A stretch of DNA of 64,000 bases from Actinacidiphila epipremni. GTDB taxonomy: Bacteria > Actinomycetota > Actinomycetes > Streptomycetales > Streptomycetaceae. The notes below the pieces were generated by a model that did no database searches, was not told the DNA's origin, and worked only from the letters and a program-made list of their open reading frames with translations. Location of the stretch: positions 124,001 to 188,000 of the forward strand of contig NZ_JAATEJ010000012.1 of assembly GCF_012034175.1 (NCBI RefSeq). Direction: 5' to 3'. Made by a program: the position numbers and the translations under genes. Below are positions 17,055-24,896 of this stretch, piece after piece. The stretch's first letter is position 1; each line of letters begins with the position of its first letter.

Positions 17055-17987
17055 ATGACCCAGACCAAGGCCATCGCCTTCACCGAGTTCGGCTCCGCGG
17101 ACGTCCTGCACCCGGTGGACGTCGACATCCCCGAGCCCGGCCCCGGGCAGGTGCGGATCGAGGTGCGCGCGGCGGGCGTGAACCCGCTCGACCACAAGAT
17201 CAGGTCCGGTGCGATGAACGACGCCTTCCCCGTGGAGCTGCCGCACGTCCCCGGTGTCGAGGCGGCCGGCGTGGTCGAGGCCGTGGGCGAGGGCGTCACC
17301 GGGCTGATGGCCGGCGAGCCGGTCTTCGGCCGCACCCTGACCGGGGCGTACGCGCGGCTCGCGCTCGCCGACGCCGGCAGGCTGGTGATCAAGCCGGACA
17401 CCCTCGGCTTCGCGGAGGCCGCCGCGCTGCCGGTCGCCGGCGAGACCTCCTACCGGGTCTTCGAGGCGCTCGCCCTGCGCACCGGCGAGACGCTGCTCGT
17501 CCACGGCGCGGCCGGCGGCGTCGGCAGCCTCGCGGTGCAGATGGCCGCCGGCCGCGGGGTGCGGGTCATCGGCACCGCGAGCCCGGCCAACCACGCGTAC
17601 CTGCGGGCGCTCGGCGCCGAACCCGTCGCGTACGGCGAAGGGCTCGTGGAGCGGGTGCGGGAGCTGGCCCCGGACGGGGTGGACGCCGTCCTGGACACCA
17701 CCGGCCTGGAGGAGTCCATCGCCGCCTCGGTCGCCCTGGCCCCCGCCGAGCGGGTGGTGACCATCGGCAGCCCGGTCGCCGCCGGGAAGTACGGGGTGGC
17801 CTTCAGCAGCGGCGGCGGCCGGGGCGCCGACCGCGGCGGGCCCGCCGCCGAGGAGCTGCTGGCGCTGCACGCGGCCGGCCGGCTCCAAATCGCCGTGCAC
17901 CGCGCCTACCCGCTGGAGCAGGCCGCGGACGCGCACCGGGAGAGCGAGGCCGGGCACCTGGCCGGCAAGATCGTGCTGGAGCCCTGA
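17055..17987 (+). CDS. Zinc-independent quinone oxidoreductase (MDR family)
   Basis: A 310-residue medium-chain dehydrogenase/reductase of the NADPH:quinone reductase group. It has the N-terminal GroES-like fold (about 10-115, with GVNPLDHKIRSG), the Rossmann fold with LVHGAAGGVGSLAVQMA, and the C-terminal AHRESEAGHLAGKIVL element. The Cys/His zinc ligands of alcohol dehydrogenases are missing, as expected for this group. It probably reduces quinones or enones with NADPH in the cytoplasm. The ATG at 17055 has GAGGA 9 nt upstream. It is a single-gene unit, ending at a hairpin shared with the convergent GH16 gene. Confidence 0.88.
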   Translation: MTQTKAIAFTEFGSADVLHPVDVDIPEPGPGQVRIEVRAAGVNPLDHKIRSGAMNDAFPVELPHVPGVEAAGVVEAVGEGVTGLMAGEPVFGRTLTGAYARLALADAGRLVIKPDTLGFAEAAALPVAGETSYRVFEALALRTGETLLVHGAAGGVGSLAVQMAAGRGVRVIGTASPANHAYLRALGAEPVAYGEGLVERVRELAPDGVDAVLDTTGLEESIAASVALAPAERVVTIGSPVAAGKYGVAFSSGGGRGADRGGPAAEELLALHAAGRLQIAVHRAYPLEQAADAHRESEAGHLAGKIVLEP

Positions 17988-18002
17988 GGCCCGGACGACG
18001 GC

Positions 18003-18036
18003 GGGGTGGACCGGACCCGGCGGCCCGGCCCACCCC
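18003..18036. terminator. Terminator-like hairpin between the convergent oxidoreductase and GH16 genes
   Basis: The 12-nt arms 18003-18014 and 18025-18036 pair with one mismatch around a 10-nt loop, followed by TTTC on the plus strand. It sits between two convergent stops and may serve both. Confidence 0.5.
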
Positions 18037-18089
18037 TTTCCTCACGTCCTTGCGCCGTGCGCCCTCATGCCCTTACGTCCCTGCGCCGG

Positions 18090-19538
18090 CTAGCTGCCGA
18101 ACACCTGGAACTCGTAGAGCGAATAGCCGTACTGCGTGGCGCGTTGCGTGCCGTACATCCGCACATAGCGCCCGCTGCCCGACACGTTGAGCGTCTGGTT
18201 GCCGCCGGTGCCGGCCGTCGTGGAGTAGATCGTCGTCCAGTTCGTGCCGTCGTTGGACGTCTGGATCTGGAAGGCCTTGGCGTACGCCGCCTCCCAGTTG
18301 AGCTTCACCTGGCTGATGGTGTGGCTCGCGCCGAGGTCCACCTGGAGCCACTGCGGGTCGCTGAACGCGCTCGACCAGCGGGTGCCGGTGTTGCCGTCCA
18401 CCGCGTTGGGCGCGGTGAAGCTGCCGTTCTCCGTCGAGGACGCGGTCGCGGTCCTGCCCTGCGACAGGTTGCCGCCGGCCGGCGGCGGAGTGGTGCTGCC
18501 CGGGCCCTTGTTGTAGACGGCCACGTAGTCGATGTTCATCTGGCCGCCGGAGACGGTCGCGGCGTTCGGGCCGCCGCCGAAGGCGTCGGGGAAGCCGCCG
18601 CCCATCGCCAGGTCGTAGATGATGAAGAACGGGTGGTCCACCGCGTCCGCCCACGTCTGGGCGTCCACCTGCGTGGAGTTGACGGTGAAGTAGTTGTTGC
18701 CGTCCAGGTACCAGCGGATCTGCTCGGGCGAGACCGAGCGGTCGATCTGCACCGCGTACGTGTGGTAGGCGGTCTGGCAGCCGGAGCAGGCCCGCTCACC
18801 GCTGCCGATGCCCGTCGTCTCGTGGCACGGGCCGCCGGAGCCGGTGCCGCAGTGCAGGGTGCCGAAGACGGAGCTGCGGGAGTTGATGTCCTCCAGGATG
18901 TCGATCTCGCCGGACTTCGGCCAGCCCACGCCGCTGCGCAGCGTCGAGCCCAGCATCCAGAACGCCGGCCAGTAGCCGGCGCCGTTGGCCGTGGTGAGGT
19001 TCGGCTGCTGGATCGAGGACTGCATCATCACCACGCCGCCGGCCGGCGCGCCGAACGTCGCGGCCTGCGTCTCGACCCGGCCCGAGGTCCAGCCCGAGCG
19101 CGGGTCGCTGCCGCTGTGCAGCGCCTTGAGCACCAGGTGGCCGTTGCCGTCCTGGTAGACGTTGGAGGTGCTGTTGGTCATCGTCTCGATCTCGCCGGTG
19201 CCGAAGCTGCTGCCCGGGCCGGTGTCGTACTTCCAGGTGCCGGTGTTCAGGCCGGTGCCGGCCGCGCCGCTGAAGTCGTCGCTCCAGGTGGTGGTGAATC
19301 CGGCGGGCGGCGCCGGCACGGCGTTCGGCGCAGCCGCGGGGGCCGCCTGCGCCGCGTGGGCCGCCGGGGCGGCGGCCGGGGTGGCCGCGCCGCCGGGCGC
19401 CGCGGCGACGGTCAGCCCCGCGAGGCTGAGCGCGCCGACGGTGAAGGCGGCGAGCGTGAGCCGCGCCTTCGTCCGGGTCCTGCGGTGGCCGGTGGGGCGG
19501 CCTTCCGCCGGCGGTGTTGCTGCGTGTCCGTAGGACAT
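18090..19538 (-). CDS. Secreted GH16 family glycosyl hydrolase with C-terminal CBM32 (F5/8 type C) domain
   Basis: A 482-residue exported beta-glucanase-type enzyme. An Arg-rich signal peptide (about 1-48, SIGNAL RRTRTKAR then a hydrophobic core) could use the Tat route. The GH16 jelly-roll (about 78-335) contains GEIDILED, with EIDILE at 211-216 providing nucleophile and acid/base. A Thr/Pro linker leads to an F5/8C carbohydrate-binding domain (about 352-482: ENGSFTAPNAVDGNTGTRW). It probably degrades laminarin-like or mixed-linked beta-glucans. The ATG at 19538 has AGGAG 8 nt upstream. Its promoter carries a LacI-type palindrome, so induction by a sugar is likely. Confidence 0.92.
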   Translation of the reverse strand: MSYGHAATPPAEGRPTGHRRTRTKARLTLAAFTVGALSLAGLTVAAAPGGAATPAAAPAAHAAQAAPAAAPNAVPAPPAGFTTTWSDDFSGAAGTGLNTGTWKYDTGPGSSFGTGEIETMTNSTSNVYQDGNGHLVLKALHSGSDPRSGWTSGRVETQAATFGAPAGGVVMMQSSIQQPNLTTANGAGYWPAFWMLGSTLRSGVGWPKSGEIDILEDINSRSSVFGTLHCGTGSGGPCHETTGIGSGERACSGCQTAYHTYAVQIDRSVSPEQIRWYLDGNNYFTVNSTQVDAQTWADAVDHPFFIIYDLAMGGGFPDAFGGGPNAATVSGGQMNIDYVAVYNKGPGSTTPPPAGGNLSQGRTATASSTENGSFTAPNAVDGNTGTRWSSAFSDPQWLQVDLGASHTISQVKLNWEAAYAKAFQIQTSNDGTNWTTIYSTTAGTGGNQTLNVSGSGRYVRMYGTQRATQYGYSLYEFQVFGS

Positions 19539-19628
19539 GCGTGGGTCTCCTGTCCCGAGGTGCCCAAAGGTGGGGGGTGCGCACGGGGACGCAAGCAAGT
19601 AACCGCTTCCGTCCCCGTAGGTCGGGCT

Positions 19629-19682
19629 GAGAGCGCTCTCTTGACCAGAGAGTTGTCTAATACCCCGCCAATCCGGCGTCAA
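19629..19682 (-). promoter_or_regulatory. GH16 promoter with overlapping LacI-type operator
   Basis: On the minus strand a -35 TTGACG (19677-19682) is followed after 17 nt by a -10 TAGACA (19654-19659), a good housekeeping sigma match. A perfect 12-bp palindrome GAGAGCGCTCTC (19629-19640) begins about 14 bp past the -10, over the expected transcription start. It is close to the CebR site core (GGGAGCGCTCCC), differing at one symmetric position. Confidence 0.7.
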
Positions 19683-19812
19683 GATGTTGCGCACGATACG
19701 CACGTGACACTTCGGCGGGCCGTCCGGCCCGAAAGCCCTTACCCGCGGGCCGGCCTGCACACCTCGCGGAGCCCGGCGCTCCGCTCCCGCGGGCGGGCCG
19801 CCCGGGGCCGCC

Positions 19813-20511
19813 TCAGCGGGACATGACGAAGTCCAGCGCGTCGCCCTGCGCGGTGGTCCAGTACGTGACGCGGGCGCCCTCGTCGAAGGAGGCCACCGCG
19901 GGCAGCTCGAACGGCACCGGGTCGCCCGTGGTGGAGCCCGGGTCGCGGTCCTGCAGCAGCAGCGCGATCGCCTTGGTCTCGTACGCGTCCGTCCTCCCGC
20001 CCCCCACCAGCAGGGCCGCGTACGCCTGTGCGCCGGGCGCGAGGGTGACCGTGCCCCGCGGGGCGCTGTCCTCGATCGCCGGGACCGGCGAGCGGGAGTA
20101 CGTGCCGAGCCGGACGTAGGGGTAGCGGTAGAGGGTGCACGGCTTGTCGCCCGCGTTGGTGAGCGTGAGCAGCAGATGGCGCGGGTCCCGGCCCTCGCCG
20201 TCCTCGTTCGTCGCGGCCGGCGAGACGGCGTCCGGCTTGCAGGCGTCGGCGGCTCTGCCCGCGTCGCCGGAGTCGCCGGAGTCGGCCGAGTCGCCGGAAC
20301 CGGCCGGTGTCGCCGGGGCGCCCGAGCCGGCGCCCGCCCCCGCGCCGCCCGCCGCTCCCGCCGCGGCCGGGCTCGGCGGGTGCGACGCCTTCCCGCCGTG
20401 CGAGCCCGCGCCGCACCCGGTGACCGCGAGCACCGCGGCGAGCGCCGCGGCCCCCAGGGCGTACCCGGTGGCGCGCCGGACGGCGTGGTCGGTGACGGCA
20501 GAAATTCTCAC
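19813..20511 (-). CDS. DUF4232-domain lipoprotein
   Basis: A 232-residue probable lipoprotein. The signal peptide ends in a lipobox (AVLAVTGC, Cys near 33), followed by a Gly/Ala/Ser/Pro-rich linker (about 35-90) and a C-terminal DUF4232 domain (about 90-232: LLLTLTNAGDKPCTLYRYPYVRLG, then TLAPGAQAYAALLVGG). Such proteins are abundant in Streptomyces and presumed to work at the outer face of the membrane; their function is unknown. The GTG at 20511 follows a G-rich but poor Shine-Dalgarno sequence. The upstream 216 bp contain no gene. Confidence 0.8.
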   Translation of the reverse strand: MRISAVTDHAVRRATGYALGAAALAAVLAVTGCGAGSHGGKASHPPSPAAAGAAGGAGAGAGSGAPATPAGSGDSADSGDSGDAGRAADACKPDAVSPAATNEDGEGRDPRHLLLTLTNAGDKPCTLYRYPYVRLGTYSRSPVPAIEDSAPRGTVTLAPGAQAYAALLVGGGRTDAYETKAIALLLQDRDPGSTTGDPVPFELPAVASFDEGARVTYWTTAQGDALDFVMSR

Positions 20512-20727
20512 GGTTTTCCCCCCGTTGGCCTGCCGGAAGCCCCCTCGTGCATTTCCGGTACGGGGCGAGTATGCGACAACCCTCCGACACTGCTTGCGGG
20601 GGCCATTGATCTGTTACCGACCGCGTACAGGGAGGGATCGGCTCCGCCGAAACCGGCCACCGGACGCGGTTCATCCGCCGGCGCCTTACCGCCCGCGGTG
20701 CACTCGCCGCGGTTCACCGGCCGCGGC

Positions 20728-21165
20728 TCACCGGCCCGCGGCGACCTGCTCGCGCACCCACCGCGGGTCGGGGTTGGTGTACGCCCGGCCCGCCACCACG
20801 ACGGTCGGCACGGTCTCGTCGCCGTCGTTGGCCGCCCGCACCGCCGCCGCGCCCTGCGGGTCGCGCCAGATGTCGACCCAGTGCAGCCGGCGGCCACCGC
20901 GGCCGAGCCGCAGCCGCAGCCGCAGGCAGTACGCGCAGCCGGGCCGCCAGTAGACGACCGGCCGGCCGTCGGCCGCGCTGCGGCGCTGCGCCTCGGCGGC
21001 GCCGACCGGGCGCGGGAAGAGCAGCGGCGAGGTCAGCCACGCCAGCGCCGCGAACACCACCGCCTCGGCCGCGGCGAGCGCCGGGTTCCCGCCGGCGGCC
21101 GACCCGCCGGCGACGACCGCGCCGCACGCGACGAGCGCCACCGGCATCCTCCACGCGCGCATCAT
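20728..21165 (-). CDS. Membrane-anchored glutaredoxin/mycoredoxin-like protein
   Basis: A 145-residue protein with two predicted membrane segments (about 8-24 and 30-50) followed by a small glutaredoxin fold: VVYWRPGCAYCLRLR with the redox pair Cys 77 and Cys 80, VDIWRDPQGAAAVRAANDGDETVPTVVV with the cis-Pro loop TVP, and a C-terminal helix. Actinobacterial mycoredoxins are soluble proteins of about 80 residues that use mycothiol, so the fused membrane anchor is distinctive. The start is an ATGATG at 21165 with a weak GGGG upstream. The nuclease gene upstream on the same strand is separated by a terminator, so it is probably transcribed alone. Confidence 0.82.
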   Translation of the reverse strand: MMRAWRMPVALVACGAVVAGGSAAGGNPALAAAEAVVFAALAWLTSPLLFPRPVGAAEAQRRSAADGRPVVYWRPGCAYCLRLRLRLGRGGRRLHWVDIWRDPQGAAAVRAANDGDETVPTVVVAGRAYTNPDPRWVREQVAAGR

Positions 21166-21240
21166 GAGGCCCCAGGCTACCGGCGCACCCAACCACCCGC
21201 CCCGGCACGGCCGGTGGCCGCAACCCGCCCCGGCAACGCC

Positions 21241-21280
21241 GAGGGGGTGGGCCCGCCCCGCCGGGCAGGCCCACCCCCTC
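21241..21280 (-). terminator. Terminator of the extracellular nuclease gene
   Basis: GAGGGGGTGGGCC (21241-21253) and GGCCCACCCCCTC (21268-21280) form a perfect 13-bp stem with a 14-nt loop just beyond the nuclease stop. It separates that gene from the glutaredoxin gene. Confidence 0.85.
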
Positions 21281-21293
21281 GTGCCGCGGCTGG

Positions 21294-23783
21294 CTACGGG
21301 CGCAGCCGGACGACCTGCGGGTCGTGGTCGCTGGTCTGCGCGGAGAACTCCGCGTTGATGTGGACGACGTCGTAGGCGACGCGGTTGTCCAGGTTGGGGG
21401 AGACCAGAATGTGGTCGAGGACCTGGGAGTTGCCCTCGTAGACGTAGGAGTAGCGCTCCTTGACCGGGAGCGTGTTGACCAGGTCGGTCAGGGCGGAGCC
21501 GTTGCCGGTCAGGCTCTGGACGGCCGGCGAGAACTGGTAGTCGTTCAGGTCGCCCAGGACGACCACGTCCGCCTTCTTGTCGGCGGTCTCCAGCTGCTGC
21601 ACGAAGTCGTGCTCCAGGATCGCCTGCCGCACCCGCTGCACCTCCGAGCTGCGCACCGGCGGCTGGAAGCGGGAGTCGATGCCCTGGTCGCCGCCCTTGC
21701 TGTCGAAGTGGTTGGCGATGACGAACAGCTTCTTGCCGCGGAAGGTGAACTGGCCCACCAGCGGCTTGCGGCTGGTGTTCCACGCCTGGTCGTTCGGGGC
21801 GATACGGCCCGGCGAGGCGGTCAGCGACGTCGCGTCGCCGGTGCCCTTGATGCCGACCGCGGTGGTCGAGTCGCCGCCGGCGATGTCGGTGAAGCCGACC
21901 CGCTGGGCGTTGAACAGGAACACCTGGCGGATGTTGCCGCCGGGCTCGCCGCCGTCCTTGTCGTTGACCGGGTCGATCTCCCGCCACTGGTAGCGCGGGC
22001 CGCCGGCCGCCACGATCGCGTCCGTCAGCTTGGTGAGCGTCTGGTCCGCGGCCACCGTGCCGTCGTCGGTGGCGCCGTTGTTGTCCTGGATCTCCTCCAG
22101 GGCGACGATGTCGGGCGCCCGCAGGTTGTGCACCAGCCCCTGCGCGAGCGCGTCGAACTTCGACTGGGGGTTGCCCGGCGCCAGGTTCTCCACGTTGTAG
22201 GTGGCCACGGTCACCTGGTCGCCGGCCGCCTTCGCCGTGACCTCGGGCTTGAGGCCGCCGCTCTTGACGGTGCCGATCTGCCGGGCCTGGACGGCGTACG
22301 TACCGGCGAACTGGTTGTAGTCCAGCGGCCCGGTGGTCGTGCCGCGCAAGGTGTCGCCGACGTTGGCGACCGGGAAGGGCGAGGTCGCGGTCGGGATGAG
22401 CGACTGGACCATCAGCCGGCCGGAGTTGGGCTGGTCGTAGCCGGTGTAGAGGGTGCCGCCGCTCTTGGTCGGATTCTGCTTGGGCTTGACGGTGACCCAC
22501 AGCTCGCCGTACGTGTCGGTCGCGCCGACCACCCGGGTGTCCTTGACCTGGACGTTCATGCCCTCCAGCGAGGCGTACAGGTCGAGGGCGTACTCGGTCG
22601 GCCGCAGCGGCAGGTCCTCGATGCTGCCGCCGCCCGCGCTCGGCGCGAACGCGCCCGGCACGTCCTTGTCGTCGAGCACGACGGGGGCGGGCAGCGCGTT
22701 GCCGGCCGAGAGCTTGGTCACGACCGGCTTGGTGATCTCGGTGACCGCCTGGACACCGGTGTCGGCGCCGCCCGGGTAGTACTGCGAGACCGTGCCGGCG
22801 ACCGAGACGCCGTCGCCGACCGCGACGGTCGGGCTGGAGCTGGTGTAGACGAAAATGCCCTCGCTGGTGCGGGGGTTGGCGTCCGGCGTCGGGTCCTGCA
22901 TCCAGAAGCCGCGCGAGGAGCCGTAGTCGCGCACGCCCGTGACGACGCCGGTGACGTCCTTGACGGCCTTGCCGGCGAGCGGGGAGTTGCGGGTGTCGCC
23001 CTGGATGTCGTGGATCCGCGCCGACACACCGCTGACCGGCGGGGTCGTCGGGGGCGTGGTGGGCGGGGTGGTGGGCGGCTGGGTCGGGCCCGAGCCGCCG
23101 GAATTCTGCGGGGTCGGGTCGCCGGCGGTGAAGTCCGCCGCGTTGTCGTCGGTGTCGGCGAGCGAGCTCGCGCGGGCCACGGAGGCGGAGTTGCTCGCGC
23201 CGGCCGCGGCGCCGCCGCCCTCGTGCACCAGCGCGGTGCCGAAGCCGACCAGGTCCTTGACCCGCGGGTCGGCGGCGCAGTCCGCGGCCGTCAGGCAGGT
23301 GAGCGGGTCGGCACCGGTGACCAGGGCGACCGTGCCGCTGGTGCCGGACATGTTGATCGCGCCGGTGGCGTCGGGCGCGGGCAGCGGGGTGCTGCCGCCG
23401 GTGCCCGCGGCCTCCTGGACCAGGTAGCGCGCGCCGCCGGCGAGCGAGCCGGTCAGCGGGGTGGCCTGCCACTTGGAGGACGCGGTGGGCGCGCCGGGCA
23501 GGTACTGCACGCTGTAGGCGCCCAGGTCCACCGGCGCGGCACCGGCGTTGGCCAGCTCCACGAAGTCGTTGGTGTACGTGGCCCCGGAGTTGCCGCCGCC
23601 GCCGTACACCTCGGAGATGAGGGCGTCGGCGGACGGCGCGGCGAAGGCGGCGTGCACGCCCACCATCCCGGCCAGCACCATGGCGCCGGCTATGCCGATC
23701 GGCAGGAACCGCTTGCGGAGCCCGGCGGGCGGCTGCGCGGCGGGGCGTGGTGGGGCGTCCGTGGCCTCAGAGGGGTGCGACAC
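21294..23783 (-). CDS. Secreted ExeM/NucH-type nuclease (LTD + endonuclease/exonuclease/phosphatase domains)
   Basis: An 829-residue extracellular DNase-like protein. A signal peptide (about 22-49) is followed by a lamin-tail domain (about 50-205: ALISEVYGGGGNSGATYTNDFVEL), a Thr/Pro linker, an OB-fold region (about 245-480) and the C-terminal EEP domain (about 500-829) with its metal and catalytic motifs: ATYNVENL, IVALEEIQD, ANHFDSKGG, VVLGDLNDYQ and SDHDPQVV. ExeM/NucH-like enzymes degrade extracellular DNA for nutrient recovery or biofilm turnover. The GTG at 23783 has GAAGGAG 10 nt upstream. It stands alone, with a clear terminator downstream and a palindrome at 23817-23833 upstream. Confidence 0.92.
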   Translation of the reverse strand: MSHPSEATDAPPRPAAQPPAGLRKRFLPIGIAGAMVLAGMVGVHAAFAAPSADALISEVYGGGGNSGATYTNDFVELANAGAAPVDLGAYSVQYLPGAPTASSKWQATPLTGSLAGGARYLVQEAAGTGGSTPLPAPDATGAINMSGTSGTVALVTGADPLTCLTAADCAADPRVKDLVGFGTALVHEGGGAAAGASNSASVARASSLADTDDNAADFTAGDPTPQNSGGSGPTQPPTTPPTTPPTTPPVSGVSARIHDIQGDTRNSPLAGKAVKDVTGVVTGVRDYGSSRGFWMQDPTPDANPRTSEGIFVYTSSSPTVAVGDGVSVAGTVSQYYPGGADTGVQAVTEITKPVVTKLSAGNALPAPVVLDDKDVPGAFAPSAGGGSIEDLPLRPTEYALDLYASLEGMNVQVKDTRVVGATDTYGELWVTVKPKQNPTKSGGTLYTGYDQPNSGRLMVQSLIPTATSPFPVANVGDTLRGTTTGPLDYNQFAGTYAVQARQIGTVKSGGLKPEVTAKAAGDQVTVATYNVENLAPGNPQSKFDALAQGLVHNLRAPDIVALEEIQDNNGATDDGTVAADQTLTKLTDAIVAAGGPRYQWREIDPVNDKDGGEPGGNIRQVFLFNAQRVGFTDIAGGDSTTAVGIKGTGDATSLTASPGRIAPNDQAWNTSRKPLVGQFTFRGKKLFVIANHFDSKGGDQGIDSRFQPPVRSSEVQRVRQAILEHDFVQQLETADKKADVVVLGDLNDYQFSPAVQSLTGNGSALTDLVNTLPVKERYSYVYEGNSQVLDHILVSPNLDNRVAYDVVHINAEFSAQTSDHDPQVVRLRP

Positions 23784-23816
23784 CGGAGGGTTTCTCCTTC
23801 GTGCGGGGCAGATGGC

Positions 23817-23833
23817 GGTGACGGCGCGTCACC
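23817..23833. promoter_or_regulatory. Palindrome GGTGACG-N3-CGTCACC upstream of the nuclease gene
   Basis: Perfect 7-bp arms with a 3-bp centre lie 34 bp before the nuclease GTG. The GTGA...TCACC spacing resembles BldD sites, which I recall as AGTGA and TCACC half-sites. A hairpin in the mRNA leader is the alternative reading. Confidence 0.4.
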
Positions 23834-24082
23834 CCGCATGGGGCGGCGCACGATCGGGCCTCAAGATACGCGCGTAGACCGGCCCGTGAAGGGGCTTTCC
23901 GGTGAATTCTGGGTGCCGCGGGCGACGGCTGCGGCTTATGCTCCGATACATCCCGATCGTGCAGGTGACATGCAGTCACGTACGGCCCTGGGGTACGGGG
24001 GTGTACGCAACGGGGTGCGCGGGTGCGGCGGCGGGCGTACGGCGGGCGTACGAGGGGTGTACCGGGGGCGTACGGCGGCGGC

Positions 24083-24760
24083 TCAGTGGCCCGCGGCGGC
24101 GGCCTCCGCGCGGGCGGCGTCGCGTATGCCGGTCACGACCATGTCCACCCCGCGGTCGAAGTACAACTCCGGGTCCGAGCACGCCGCGAGGGTGTCCGCG
24201 GCGGCGACGATGTGCGGATAGCGGCGCGGCGACAGCGCGAGCAGCGTCGCGCGCTTGGCGCGCACCTCGTCCTCGCGCGCCTCCGGGTCGGGGCCGGGCA
24301 GCGGCACGGGCGCCGCGAGGGCGAGCGCGACCAGCGAGCCCAGGATCTGGCTCGCGCACTCGGCGCTGCGCTCGGCCGACATACCGCCCTGCGCCATCAG
24401 CTCCAGCGACCGCTCGGTGACGGCCAGGCCCGGCTCGGTGGTGACCATGCCCTGGAAGACCAGCAGCGCGGCGTTCGGGTGCGGGCGCAGCGCGTCGACG
24501 AAGTTGCCGAGCAGGTCGCGCAGTTGCTCGTACCAGGGCCGGTCGTCCGGCGCGGGCAGCACGGTGCCGGCCAGCAGCCGCTCGGCGATCGCGAGCAGCA
24601 GCCCGTCCTTGTCCTCGAAGTGCCGGTAGAGGGCCATCGGGGTGACGCCGTGCAGCTGCGCGACCCGGCGGACGGTGACCGCGTCCAGCCCCTCGGCGTC
24701 CGCGACGGCCAGTGCGGTGGTGACCAGGTCGTCGCGGTTCAAACGCTTCTGCGCCGCCAT
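24083..24760 (-). CDS. TetR-family repressor of the divergent DHA2 efflux gene
   Basis: A 225-residue TetR-type regulator. The N-terminal helix-turn-helix (about 8-55) reads DLVTTALAVADAEGLDAVTVRRVAQLHGVTPMALYRHFEDKDGLL. The C-terminal part resembles TetR_C (tetracycline repressor class) and would bind a small-molecule inducer. The ATG at 24760 is followed by AAQKRLNR. It diverges from an MFS drug exporter gene with 136 bp between them, the classic repressor/pump layout, and the gap contains at least three 15-bp operator-like sites. Autoregulation together with repression of the pump is therefore likely. Confidence 0.9.
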   Translation of the reverse strand: MAAQKRLNRDDLVTTALAVADAEGLDAVTVRRVAQLHGVTPMALYRHFEDKDGLLLAIAERLLAGTVLPAPDDRPWYEQLRDLLGNFVDALRPHPNAALLVFQGMVTTEPGLAVTERSLELMAQGGMSAERSAECASQILGSLVALALAAPVPLPGPDPEAREDEVRAKRATLLALSPRRYPHIVAAADTLAACSDPELYFDRGVDMVVTGIRDAARAEAAAAGH

Positions 24761-24801
24761 CTGCGCCCACCTTCTCCCTGTCCGCCGCCGCCCCCACCGG
24801 G

Positions 24802-24881
24802 GTCTACAGCGTACACAGGCGGCGGAGGTTTACATCGTAAGCTCTGCCTGTATGGTTGCGCTGTAAGCATACGCTGTAAAC
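24802..24881. promoter_or_regulatory. Array of TetR-type operators on a 13-bp grid
   Basis: Four 15-bp copies of a GTTTAC-N3-GTAAAC-like palindrome lie between tetR and the efflux gene: GTCTACAGCGTACAC (24802-24816), GTTTACATCGTAAGC (24828-24842), a weaker one read on the minus strand at 24854-24868 (GCTTACAGCGCAACC), and GTTTACAGCGTATGC on the minus strand at 24867-24881. Starts are 26, 26 and 13 bp apart. They cover the region where both promoters must lie, so TetR binding would silence both genes. Confidence 0.75.
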
Positions 24882-24896
24882 ACCGTTGAGGTTGCT

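Noticed and set aside
23784-24082. PHO boxes upstream of the nuclease gene
   Set aside because: Secreted nucleases can be phosphate-regulated, but I find no pair of GTTCACC-like units at 11-bp spacing.
21324-24221. 965-codon plus-strand frame opposite the nuclease gene
   Set aside because: Antisense to complete LTD and EEP domains; Val/Gly/Arg shadow composition.
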